In this document: piece after piece, positions 54,506-62,666 of the stretch
Layout: each line of letters starts with the position of its first letter
Numbering within the stretch: the stretch's first letter is position 1
DNA from: Winogradskyella luteola
GTDB taxonomy: Bacteria > Bacteroidota > Bacteroidia > Flavobacteriales > Flavobacteriaceae
Direction: 5' to 3'
NCBI RefSeq assembly: GCF_019203985.1
Contig: NZ_JAGSPD010000002.1
Coordinates: 186,001 to 250,000, forward strand
DNA: 64,000 nucleotides
The notes under the pieces: generated by a model
The model's database searches: none
What the model saw: the letters and a program-made list of their open reading frames with translations, nothing else
What the model was told of the DNA's origin: nothing
Program-made: the position numbers and the translations under genes

Positions 54506-55729
54506 ATGAATAACTACAAAACTAAAACCATGGCTAAACAACCCTTAAATTTTCTTTGTATTTGTACATATTTTAAAGGAGCAGATTTTTTAAAAAGCTG
54601 TAAAGCAGATGGCAATAATGTATTTCTTTTAACAAAGAAAAAGCTAGAGCACGAGCCATGGCCTTGGGAAGCTATAGATGAAACATTTTATATTGAAGAA
54701 TGGAACCAAGATGACGTTGCAAAAGGTATTGCTTATAAGTTTCGTTCTATAAAGTTTGATAGGTTTGTTGCTTTAGATGATTTTGATGTTGAAAAAGTAG
54801 CCTTGTTACGAGAACATTTTAGAATGCCAGGAATGGGACGCACAACCGCACATTATTTTAGAGATAAATTGGCAATGCGAATGAAAGCAAAAGATGAAGG
54901 TGTTAATGTGCCAGAATTTTCAGATCTATTTAATGACCAAACTATTAATGATTATGCCGATCGTGTAAGTCCGCCATGGTTAATAAAGCCGCGTATGGAA
55001 GCATCTGCTACGGGCATAAAAAAAATACACAGTAAGGACGAACTATGGGAAGTTGTTCATTCCCTAGGTGATGAACGTGATGGCTATTTGGTAGAAAAAT
55101 TTGCCCCTGGTGACGTATATCATGTTGATGGTCTTAATGTTGATGGTAAAGTTGCTTTTTCTAGAGTGAGCAAATATTTGGATACTCCTTTTGAAGTGGC
55201 TCACGGTGGAGGCATATTTAGATCAGCCACTTGCGAAATTGGATCTAAAATTGAGAAAGCCTTACAGAAAATGAACAAGGATGTAATGAAGGCTTTTGGT
55301 ATGCTATTCGGTGCTTCTCATACTGAATTTATTCAATCTAAATCTACCGGAGAGTTATTCTTTTTAGAAACCTCCTCGCGAGTTGGTGGTGCTAACTTGG
55401 CTGAAATGGTAGAATACGCATCTGGTGTAAATCTTTGGTCAGAATGGGCCAACGTAGAAGTTGCCAATTTGAGAAAAGTAACTTATAAGTTGCCAAAGGT
55501 TAACAATACATATGCGGGCATTGTGGTTTCGCTCAGTAGGTTTGAGTACCCAGATACATCGAGCTTTACCGACAGGGAAATTGTATGGAGAATGAACAAA
55601 GCATGGCATATTGGACTCATTGTAGTGTCTGATTCTAGCGAGCGCGTTTTAGAATTGCTAGATAATTACACAGAACGTATAGGGAAAGAGTTTCATGCAA
55701 GTTTGCCTGCACCACATAAATCGGAATAA
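54506..55729 (+). CDS. ATP-grasp ligase, amino-acid-ligase-like
   Basis: A 407-residue ATP-grasp enzyme (start at 54506; MAKQPL at 54530 is an alternative). The N-terminal domain begins LNFLCICTYFKGADFLKSCK. The ATP lysine is K161 in PWLIKPRMEASATGI, the hinge is YLVEKFAPGDVYHVDGL, and the metal site is FFLETSSRVGGANLAEM (E288, R292). The E-x3-R-x-GG ending resembles L-amino acid ligases and related CPSase-like ligases that join a carboxylate to an amino acid. It is the last gene of the plus-strand operon and ends 3 bp from the convergent minus-strand operon. Confidence 0.82.
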   Translation: MNNYKTKTMAKQPLNFLCICTYFKGADFLKSCKADGNNVFLLTKKKLEHEPWPWEAIDETFYIEEWNQDDVAKGIAYKFRSIKFDRFVALDDFDVEKVALLREHFRMPGMGRTTAHYFRDKLAMRMKAKDEGVNVPEFSDLFNDQTINDYADRVSPPWLIKPRMEASATGIKKIHSKDELWEVVHSLGDERDGYLVEKFAPGDVYHVDGLNVDGKVAFSRVSKYLDTPFEVAHGGGIFRSATCEIGSKIEKALQKMNKDVMKAFGMLFGASHTEFIQSKSTGELFFLETSSRVGGANLAEMVEYASGVNLWSEWANVEVANLRKVTYKLPKVNNTYAGIVVSLSRFEYPDTSSFTDREIVWRMNKAWHIGLIVVSDSSERVLELLDNYTERIGKEFHASLPAPHKSE

Positions 55730-55732
55730 GCT

Positions 55733-56935
55733 TCAACCCTCAAAAAAACCAGTACTACCACCAACCCAAGTTTTATCCTTATTGTATTTAACCCCAACCA
55801 TTTCCCCTTTGCTTAGGCGAATTAGGTTGCTTGCAATTTCTATTTTATTGGTTTTACTGTTGTGTACCATCATCATACGTACTTCGCACTTAGCAGGTAC
55901 ATCCATAGTCTCTATAATTGGTGCGTAAGCTACTTTTTCTTGTAGTAGATAATTAGATTTATCTGCTATACTTTCAATAATATTTGGAGTAACATTGATG
56001 TAAACTCCAGAACCCGCAAAAGAAAATAAAGGTTTTAAAACATAATTCTCTAAATCTTCAGGAATTGTTTTCAGCTTATCCAAATGATAGGATTTTGGTA
56101 CATAATCACCTTTTAAAAATGGCATTGTATACTTACTGATTCTAAAAAACCAGTTAGGATGACCAATCCATTCTACATCTACTTCATCTTGAAACCTGAA
56201 TTGACCATCCAAATCTTTTCGTTGATGCAACTCATCAAAAATAATACGATTGTATATTTTTAAAATTTTAATTTCATTGCCTTTATCATCTTTATAAAAT
56301 AACTGCTTACCTTTCTTAATCAGATCGGTAATACACAATATTTTAATACCCAAAATGGCTTCAGTAGCATAAAAATCGATAGCCGTAGCTTGCTCATCGG
56401 GTTCAACTTCTAATAAAATTACCTGTTTAGGGTCTGTATCTCCAACGATTTCCGTTCTAAGTAAATCAATATATTCTTCAGTACTCATGCCATTGAGGTG
56501 TTGTGAATAGTTTTCAGGAATGGCATCTCCAAAGTGTTTCCTATACATGCGACCTAAAAGTTCTTGAAAAAAATATAGTGACGGGAATCCCTGAAGTTCA
56601 ATCAGTTTTGGAACTAATTCTCCTTGGTCATTTTTGCAAATCCCAAAATCCAATTGAATAAATTTTGGTGGACCAACTTCATTAGGAACAATAGTATCAC
56701 TATCAAAAAACGCATTTTGTGTCAGTTCGCTGAAATTAGGCTGATTGATGACATCAATGATTTCACTACAGGCATCAACCAATTTATTTCTGAGTGCTTT
56801 AGGGATAAATACTGGTGTTTCAGCAATCTTAAACCTTACCTTATAGTCAAATTCACTATTAATTTCATTTAATAATGCCTTGTACTTTTCTTCGGTAAAA
56901 TTATCATTATAGACTTTTCTATTGCTCTTTATCAT
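55733..56935 (-). CDS. Putative circularly permuted ATP-grasp protein
   Basis: A 400-residue protein. The C-terminal part has an ATP-grasp lysine segment YVLKPLFSFAGSGVYINV (K301), a hinge LLQEKVAYAPI and CEVRMMMVH, but ends soon after without the usual acidic metal motif. An acidic candidate, PKLIELQGFPSLYFFQE (E113), lies near the N-terminus instead. That order is what circular permutation gives, as in glutathionylspermidine-synthase-like proteins. The enzyme would form an amide with ATP. It follows the amidotransferase gene by 5 bp and is last in its operon. Permutation is inference from motif order. Confidence 0.6.
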   Translation of the reverse strand: MIKSNRKVYNDNFTEEKYKALLNEINSEFDYKVRFKIAETPVFIPKALRNKLVDACSEIIDVINQPNFSELTQNAFFDSDTIVPNEVGPPKFIQLDFGICKNDQGELVPKLIELQGFPSLYFFQELLGRMYRKHFGDAIPENYSQHLNGMSTEEYIDLLRTEIVGDTDPKQVILLEVEPDEQATAIDFYATEAILGIKILCITDLIKKGKQLFYKDDKGNEIKILKIYNRIIFDELHQRKDLDGQFRFQDEVDVEWIGHPNWFFRISKYTMPFLKGDYVPKSYHLDKLKTIPEDLENYVLKPLFSFAGSGVYINVTPNIIESIADKSNYLLQEKVAYAPIIETMDVPAKCEVRMMMVHNSKTNKIEIASNLIRLSKGEMVGVKYNKDKTWVGGSTGFFEG

Positions 56936-56940
56936 CGTTT

Positions 56941-57759
56941 TTAAGACATTACTGGTTGCTTAATATCCGTTATGGCATTGGTGATAAATTTTGGAAGTAT
57001 GGTATTGTATGTCATGATGAGCTTATCGGGATCATCTACTCTATCCATCATTTGATTATATTTTTTCTCACCGAAACTTTCAATGACTACCCTTTTATTT
57101 TCTTCGAGCTTAAAAAACGCTTCCATACTTACAGGATCTGCTTCGGGATGAAACTGAGTACCCACAAATTCATCAGAAAAACGTACAGCCATAATGGCAC
57201 GCTCTAATTCTACGTGTGTTCGAATTTTTTCTAAACTCAAAATAGTAGCCCCGTGAGTTTTAAAGACAGTGAGTTTAGGCTGAACAAGCTGCCAATCTCT
57301 AGAATCTACAGCATAAAATGGATCATTAAGTCCTTCAAATATAAGATCGTTATGCCCTTTTTTAGTTTGGTGAACCTGTAAAATACCAAAAGATGTGCTT
57401 CGTCTCGGCTTTATTTCGCCCAATTCAAAATAATCACAGATGACTTGAAACGAATAACAAATAAAAAATACATGTTTCTTTTGTACTGTTTTGGTTTTAT
57501 TGATATTCCACAGCTCTTGAATTAAATCTAAGTACGGCTTCCTCCACTCACCTTCTTCTAACGGACTTCCTGGTCCACCACTGGAAATATATATATCGTA
57601 TGACGTATCAGGAATTTCACCCTTTGCCCTCACGTCAAATATTTTAAAGGAAGTATCTGCACTAAAAGTCTCAACAATCTCTCTTATACAACGTAAACCT
57701 TGATTGGGCTCGTTGTTGTTCATGTCTAAGATGGCTAATTTCAGTTTGGTCTTTGTCAT
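56941..57759 (-). CDS. Class I glutamine amidotransferase-like protein
   Basis: A 272-residue stand-alone class I GATase domain. The oxyanion region is SSGGPGSPLEEGEW (~59-72), the nucleophile is Cys101 in FFICYSFQVICDY, and the catalytic pair is H204 and E206 in GTQFHPEADPV. It could supply ammonia from glutamine to a neighbouring ligase, or act as a gamma-glutamyl hydrolase like PuuD. No synthetase domain is fused. Spacing of 15 bp from the GCS2 gene and 5 bp to the ATP-grasp-like gene indicates a tight operon. Confidence 0.82.
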   Translation of the reverse strand: MTKTKLKLAILDMNNNEPNQGLRCIREIVETFSADTSFKIFDVRAKGEIPDTSYDIYISSGGPGSPLEEGEWRKPYLDLIQELWNINKTKTVQKKHVFFICYSFQVICDYFELGEIKPRRSTSFGILQVHQTKKGHNDLIFEGLNDPFYAVDSRDWQLVQPKLTVFKTHGATILSLEKIRTHVELERAIMAVRFSDEFVGTQFHPEADPVSMEAFFKLEENKRVVIESFGEKKYNQMMDRVDDPDKLIMTYNTILPKFITNAITDIKQPVMS

Positions 57760-57774
57760 AAATAATTGCAGGTC

Positions 57775-58869
57775 TTAAAGGTCTGTTATGGTTTGTTCTG
57801 CTATGTAATCCACAACTTTTTTGAGGTCTTGTGCGTGTTCGTATATTGCCAACTGGCGATCGGCTCCCGTACCCATTTTCATCATGTTTCGTACATTTTC
57901 AACTTCTTTTTTAGAGCCTAGTTCATCCACTACATCATCAATAAAGTCTAGTAATTCTTCCATTAAAACTTTAGTATCAACTTCAATCTGTTTACCAAAA
58001 TCAATCATTTTACCATCTATTCCATAACGGCACGCTCTCCATTTATTCTCGTTAATGAGCGCCCTATGATAAGTTATGAAGTTAAGATTTTGACATTTTA
58101 ATTTATAAAGCTTGGCCACCAATGCTTGAATTAATGCCGCAATACTCAAGGTTTCCTCATAAGTCATTGGAACATCGCAAATTCTGACCTCTAACGTTGG
58201 AAATACAGGATGTATTCTAATGTCCCACCAAATTTTCTTAGGGTTATCAATACAATTGGTCTTTACTAAAGTATCAACGTAATTTTGGTATTGCGCATAA
58301 TTATCAAAAATACCAGGAATGCCTGTTCTCGGAAATTTATCAAAAACCTTGGATCTGTAAGATTTAAACCCTGTATTTCTACCTTCCCAAAACGGTGAAT
58401 TGGTAGATAGTGCGTACAAATGCGGTAAAAAATAACGCATAGCATTTGTAATATGAAGCGCTAAATCCTTATCTGCAATACCTACATGTACATGAAGCCC
58501 AAAAATTAAATTTGAACGTGCAGTGTCCTGTAGCTCATTGATGATTTGATCGTAACGTGGGTTTGGTGTTAGCAGTTGTGTTTCCCATTTTGAAAAGGGA
58601 TGCGTACCAGCAGCTGCAATATTAAAACCCAAATCGTTAGCTATAGCAGATATTGATTTTCTTAGGTGTTTAATCTGTTGCCTAGCATCAGTGATATCCT
58701 CACAAATGTTAGTACCAACTTCTACAACGGCTTGATGCATCTCAGCCTTAACCTGCTCACCCAAGACCTTGGATGCTTCTGCAACAATTTGCTGATCGTG
58801 CGAAACGAGCTCTCTAGTTTCTGGATCTATGACCTGATACTCTTCTTCAATACCTAATGTAAACTTCAT
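57775..58869 (-). CDS. Carboxylate-amine ligase (GCS2/YbdK family)
   Basis: A 364-residue ligase starting at 58869 (MKFTLGIEEEYQVIDPETRE); a longer frame adds 7 residues. The GCS2 motif GIEEEYQV provides Glu ligands for Mg-ATP, and AGTHPFSKWETQLLTPNPRY, FGLHVHVGI, WWDIRIHPVFPTLEVRICDV follow. The family makes amide bonds between a gamma- or alpha-carboxylate and an amine, glutamate-cysteine ligase activity being weak in E. coli YbdK. In this operon with other ligases, a dedicated peptide or amide product is likely. Substrates unknown. Confidence 0.88.
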   Translation of the reverse strand: MKFTLGIEEEYQVIDPETRELVSHDQQIVAEASKVLGEQVKAEMHQAVVEVGTNICEDITDARQQIKHLRKSISAIANDLGFNIAAAGTHPFSKWETQLLTPNPRYDQIINELQDTARSNLIFGLHVHVGIADKDLALHITNAMRYFLPHLYALSTNSPFWEGRNTGFKSYRSKVFDKFPRTGIPGIFDNYAQYQNYVDTLVKTNCIDNPKKIWWDIRIHPVFPTLEVRICDVPMTYEETLSIAALIQALVAKLYKLKCQNLNFITYHRALINENKWRACRYGIDGKMIDFGKQIEVDTKVLMEELLDFIDDVVDELGSKKEVENVRNMMKMGTGADRQLAIYEHAQDLKKVVDYIAEQTITDL

Positions 58870-58890
58870 ATTAAAAAGGTTTAAATTCAA

Positions 58891-58914
58891 CCTGACTAGA
58901 ATAAGCTAATCAGG
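58891..58914 (-). repeat. Hairpin between two ligase genes
   Basis: CCTGACTAG (58891-58899), loop AATAAG, CTAATCAGG (58906-58914) forms a 9-bp stem with one mismatch. It lies between the stop of the tailed ATP-grasp gene and the start of the GCS2 gene. The T-run after it on the minus strand is poor, so attenuation or RNA processing is as likely as termination. Confidence 0.5.
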
Positions 58915-58926
58915 TCTCTAATATAT

Positions 58927-60093
58927 CTACTTCTTAGAAGTTTTTCTTTTAGGAGTAGTTTTCTTTTTGGTTACCGCTGATTTAGCAGGTGTTTTTTTAG
59001 CTACTGTTTTCTTCGCAACAGTTTTGGTAGCTGTAGCCTTTTTATTTGATGCCGTTTTAGTCGCAGCTTTCTTTACTGGTGCCTTCTTAACAGCAACCTT
59101 TTTAATTTTTGATACAGTTTTACTTGTTGGTGCTTTTGGTGCAGCTATTTGGTCTTTTACAAAAGTTCCCCAAGTTAAATTCATTTGCCCTTTTTTGTAC
59201 TGCTTTGCCTTTGCAATGGCCATATCCGCTGCATTTTCTACAATCCAATCGAAATTTTCCTGCCCTACAGAATGTATATCTGCATCTGGTGCTGGATTAC
59301 AAAAATCAATAGCATATGGTACTCCGTCTCGTACGGCAAATTCCACAGTATTAAAATCGTAACCTAAAGCCTTATTTAGTTTTATACAATAATTTTCCAC
59401 TAAATTGAGTAACTTTTTATCAACTTCTGGGCCGTCAATTACATATCGAAGGTGGTGTGGGTTTCTAGGCTCGTATTGCATAATGTGTACCTTATCCGTA
59501 CCCAAAACATAACACCTAAAGTATTCTGTAAACTGAATTTCCTCTTGCAACATCATTACCAAATGCTCCGTTTCTGAATGTTTTGCCCACAAATCTTCGG
59601 GATTGTCTACACGATAAACACTTTTCCAGCCTCCACCGTCGTGGGGTTTCATGTATGCCGGAAATCCTATGGTACTAAACATTTTTTCCCAATCAAATGG
59701 AAATTTCATGTTTCTAAATGAGTTTTCATCAGTGTCTGGCGGTCTGTGAGATGTTGGCAAAATAAATGTCTTTGGTACTGGCACACCTATTTTTTCTGCT
59801 AAAGCATTATTGAAAAATTTCTCATCAGCACTCCACCAAAATGGGTTATTAATTACCGCTGTACCTGTAATGGCTGCATTTTTAAGATAAGCTCTATAGA
59901 ATGGTACATCTTGTGAAATTCTATCAATTATTACAGTGTACTCATCTGATTTTGCTTGCTCTACAGTATCAATAGATACAGCTTCTGCCATCATATTTTT
60001 TATACCCTGCGCTTTTATTTTTTCGTTTACCCTATCGATAAATGCCCAAGGGAAAGTGTCCTCTTGACCGAATAGTATTCCAATTTTTTTCAT
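58927..60093 (-). CDS. RimK-like ATP-grasp ligase with a histone-H1-like lysine tail
   Basis: A 388-residue fusion. Residues 1-315 form an ATP-grasp enzyme: IGILFGQEDTFPWAF at the start, K149 in GFPAYMKPHDGGGWKSVYRV, hinge MLQEEIQFTEYFR, and metal residues E251, D263 and N266 in NTVEFAV and YAIDFCNPAPD. Residues 316-388 are a low-complexity tail of Lys, Ala, Thr, Pro and Val with 25 lysines, no acidic and no aromatic residue, in KKA/KKT steps like H1 C-termini. The tail may bind nucleic acid or polyanions, or be the ligase's own substrate. The gene is 41 bp after an esterase gene. Confidence 0.82.
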   Translation of the reverse strand: MKKIGILFGQEDTFPWAFIDRVNEKIKAQGIKNMMAEAVSIDTVEQAKSDEYTVIIDRISQDVPFYRAYLKNAAITGTAVINNPFWWSADEKFFNNALAEKIGVPVPKTFILPTSHRPPDTDENSFRNMKFPFDWEKMFSTIGFPAYMKPHDGGGWKSVYRVDNPEDLWAKHSETEHLVMMLQEEIQFTEYFRCYVLGTDKVHIMQYEPRNPHHLRYVIDGPEVDKKLLNLVENYCIKLNKALGYDFNTVEFAVRDGVPYAIDFCNPAPDADIHSVGQENFDWIVENAADMAIAKAKQYKKGQMNLTWGTFVKDQIAAPKAPTSKTVSKIKKVAVKKAPVKKAATKTASNKKATATKTVAKKTVAKKTPAKSAVTKKKTTPKRKTSKK

Positions 60094-60134
60094 GCTTTCA
60101 ATTCATTAGTTGTTTTAGATTAATCTCTAAGTTA

Positions 60135-60839
60135 TTATAATTTTGATAAATAATGCGGAAACATCTGATTCCATAATGGCCAATCGTGTTCAGCCCACTT
60201 ACGCTCATCGTACCAAAAAGGTATATTTTTATTGGTTAATATAGCTGCCATTCTTTTGTTAGCGTCTAGGCATATGTCCCATTCACCTACTCCAAGAACA
60301 ATCTTCATATTCCATAAGTCTGGGTGGTTGGCATCGGGCATAAAATCTACTGGGTTATTAAAAAACACATTATCGTCATAATAACCATCCATAAAAGATT
60401 TAATATCAAATGAACCGCTCATGCTGTACATATGGCTTACACGTTCTGGGTGTCTAAACGCAAAATTTGCGGCTTGATAGCCCCCAAAACTTGGTCCAGC
60501 CATAGCAACTTTCTGCAATCCTTTTTCGCTACAAATTTTATTGACCAACTCATTCATTATAAACTCATCATAAACAACATGATTTTTAACACGCATTGAT
60601 GGGTGAATATTCTTGTTGTACCAACTTAGCTCGTTAATACCATCTGGACAGTAAATCTGAACGATGCCTTGCTCAACAAACCATCTAGCAGACTCTACAA
60701 GTCCCATATCCCTACATTCGTTATGTTTACCCATTGTAGTGGGAAACAAAATAACAGGATAACCCGTGTGACCAAATACAAGCATCTCAATATCCCTACT
60801 CAATGTTGGCGAATACCATTTAAAATGTTCTTCTTTCAA
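60135..60839 (-). CDS. Alpha/beta hydrolase, putative esterase
   Basis: A 234-residue serine hydrolase. The nucleophile elbow is AGPSFGGYQAANFAFRHPE (Ser117 in GPSFG). Upstream is VFGHTGYPVILFPTTMGKHN, whose FPTTMG likely shapes the oxyanion hole. VLGVGEWDICLDANKRM contains the probable acid, and KWAEHDWPLWNQMFPHYL the catalytic His. No signal peptide. It opens the minus-strand amidoligase operon, mirroring the esterase that opens the facing plus-strand operon. Substrate unknown, but ester release of a ligated product is one possibility. Confidence 0.82.
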   Translation of the reverse strand: MKEEHFKWYSPTLSRDIEMLVFGHTGYPVILFPTTMGKHNECRDMGLVESARWFVEQGIVQIYCPDGINELSWYNKNIHPSMRVKNHVVYDEFIMNELVNKICSEKGLQKVAMAGPSFGGYQAANFAFRHPERVSHMYSMSGSFDIKSFMDGYYDDNVFFNNPVDFMPDANHPDLWNMKIVLGVGEWDICLDANKRMAAILTNKNIPFWYDERKWAEHDWPLWNQMFPHYLSKL

Positions 60840-61060
60840 TTGTTTTATTTTAGTTAGTTATAGTTTCGAACGAGCAAAATTATAGTATTTTAATCAACCA
60901 AAATAAATAATTAGGTTCTAAATAGGTGTAAATCAGTTAATTTTATTAACTATATCGTTTTCGAAAAATTAAAATTGAAATATAATAGGAGTGAAACCCT
61001 TACAATATTGCAAATCCAGAAAGTCTAATGCGAAAGAATTATTCATTTTTCAAGACCTAA

Positions 61061-61135
61061 TAATTTTTCGTACCTCAAAATTACTCGAACTGACGTACAA
61101 TCAGATTTTCTACTCAAAATGCATAACGGGTAGGT
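61061..61135. repeat. Degenerate intergenic repeat, copy 2
   Basis: Aligns with 27307-27391 over about 75 bp with few gaps. The most conserved core is CTCGAACTGACGTA followed by ATCAGATTTT, then AAAATGCATAACGG. It lies in a divergent gap, whereas copy 1 is in a convergent one, so it is not a terminator shared by position. Confidence 0.6.
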
Positions 61136-61185
61136 CACATTAAAATAAAAGGATTGGAATTCTTAAATAAAATTCTCAAAAGCTG

Positions 61186-61193
61186 TAATTTTG
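61186..61193 (+). promoter_or_regulatory. -7 promoter element of fumC
   Basis: TAATTTTG matches TAnnTTTG and lies 21 bp before the chosen ATG at 61215. It overlaps the upstream TTG that would begin a longer frame, which argues against that longer start. Confidence 0.5.
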
Positions 61194-61214
61194 CAATCAA
61201 AATACTCTTGTTTT

Positions 61215-62612
61215 ATGACTTACAGAATAGAAAAAGACACTATGGGCGAAGTTCGCGTTCCTGCTGATAAGCTCTGGGGAGCACAAACAGAACGTTCTCG
61301 TAATAATTTTAAAATAGGTACACCAGCATCAATGCCATTGGAAGTTGTCTATGGTTTTGCCTATCTAAAAAAAGCTGCAGCATATACCAATTGTGAACTT
61401 GGGGTTTTAGATAAAGAAAAACGCGATTTAATTGCACAGGTTTGTGATGAGATTTTAGATGGAAAACATGATGACCAATTTCCATTGGTGATTTGGCAAA
61501 CGGGTTCTGGAACACAAAGCAATATGAATGTCAATGAAGTAATTGCCAACAGAGCGCATCAAATTGCCGGAGGTGTTATCGGTGAAGGAGAAAAGACCAT
61601 TCAACCCAATGATGATGTGAATAAATCGCAATCATCTAATGATACGTTTCCGACAGGAATGCATATTGCAGCATATAAAAAGGTTTTAGAGACTACAATT
61701 CCTGGTGTTATACAATTAAGAAATACACTCCACAATAAATCAATTGCCTTTAAAGATGTGGTAAAAATTGGACGCACACATCTTATGGATGCTACTCCTT
61801 TGACATTGGGTCAGGAATTTTCGGGTTATGTATCGCAATTAGATCATGGATTAAAAGCCCTAGAAAGTACTTTAGCACATCTCAGTGAACTCGCTTTAGG
61901 TGGTACTGCTGTAGGAACAGGATTAAATACACCAGAAGGCTATGATATTTTAGTAGCAAAATACATTGCAGAGTTTACAGGGTTGCCATTTGTAACCGCA
62001 GAAAATAAATTCGAAGCATTGGCAGCACATGATGCTATTGTAGAAACCCACGGTGCTTTAAAGCAAATAGCTGTATCCCTTAATAAGATAGCCAATGATA
62101 TTAGGATGATGGCTTCTGGACCACGCTCTGGTATAGGTGAGATTATCATACCTGCTAACGAGCCGGGAAGTTCTATTATGCCAGGAAAAGTAAACCCTAC
62201 GCAATGTGAAGCGTTGACTATGGTATGTGCTCAAGTTATGGGTAATGATGTTGCTATTACTATTGCTGGTACTCAAGGTCATTATGAGCTTAATGTGTTT
62301 AAGCCAATAATGGCAGCCAATATTTTACAATCTGCGCAATTAATCGGAGATGCATGTGTGAGTTTTGACGAAAACTGTGCACAAGGTATAGAGCCAAATC
62401 ATGCTGTAATTAAGGAATTATTAAATAACTCTTTAATGCTAGTAACGGCATTAAATACAAAAATTGGTTATTATAAAGCTGCTGAAATTGCAAATACTGC
62501 ACATAAAAACGGAACAACTTTAAAAGAAGAAGCCATTAATTTGGGTTATGTTTCTGAAGAAGATTATGACGAATGGGTAAAGCCTGAAGACATGGTTGGT
62601 AGTTTGAAATAA
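61215..62612 (+). CDS. fumC: Fumarate hydratase class II
   Basis: A 465-residue fumarase of the iron-independent class II type, starting at 61215 ([20 protein letters not shown]). Motifs are [69 protein letters not shown], and the superfamily signature [16 protein letters not shown] with the mobile-loop serine. It converts fumarate to malate in the TCA cycle. Full length and intact; monocistronic with its own promoter. Confidence 0.95.
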   Translation: MTYRIEKDTMGEVRVPADKLWGAQTERSRNNFKIGTPASMPLEVVYGFAYLKKAAAYTNCELGVLDKEKRDLIAQVCDEILDGKHDDQFPLVIWQTGSGTQSNMNVNEVIANRAHQIAGGVIGEGEKTIQPNDDVNKSQSSNDTFPTGMHIAAYKKVLETTIPGVIQLRNTLHNKSIAFKDVVKIGRTHLMDATPLTLGQEFSGYVSQLDHGLKALESTLAHLSELALGGTAVGTGLNTPEGYDILVAKYIAEFTGLPFVTAENKFEALAAHDAIVETHGALKQIAVSLNKIANDIRMMASGPRSGIGEIIIPANEPGSSIMPGKVNPTQCEALTMVCAQVMGNDVAITIAGTQGHYELNVFKPIMAANILQSAQLIGDACVSFDENCAQGIEPNHAVIKELLNNSLMLVTALNTKIGYYKAAEIANTAHKNGTTLKEEAINLGYVSEEDYDEWVKPEDMVGSLK

Positions 62613-62666
62613 TGTGAATACCCTGAAAACAACATATTTTACACATAAAATTCTAAAATCCCTCAT

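Larger units (their letters stand above)
60840..61214. promoter_or_regulatory. 375-bp divergent intergenic region
   Basis: This gap between the esterase and fumarase genes holds the second copy of the degenerate intergenic repeat (61061-61135) and the fumC -7 element (61186-61193). I find no ORF worth calling and no clear minus-strand TAnnTTTG match close to the esterase start. Confidence 0.4.

Noticed and set aside
55695..55928. A 77-residue plus-strand frame across the convergent ligase genes
   Set aside because: It overlaps the end of one ligase gene and the antisense of another and has a composition typical of shadow frames.
61191..61214. Upstream start for fumarase
   Set aside because: The alternative TTG lies within the TAATTTTG promoter element, and family members begin close to the ATG at 61215.
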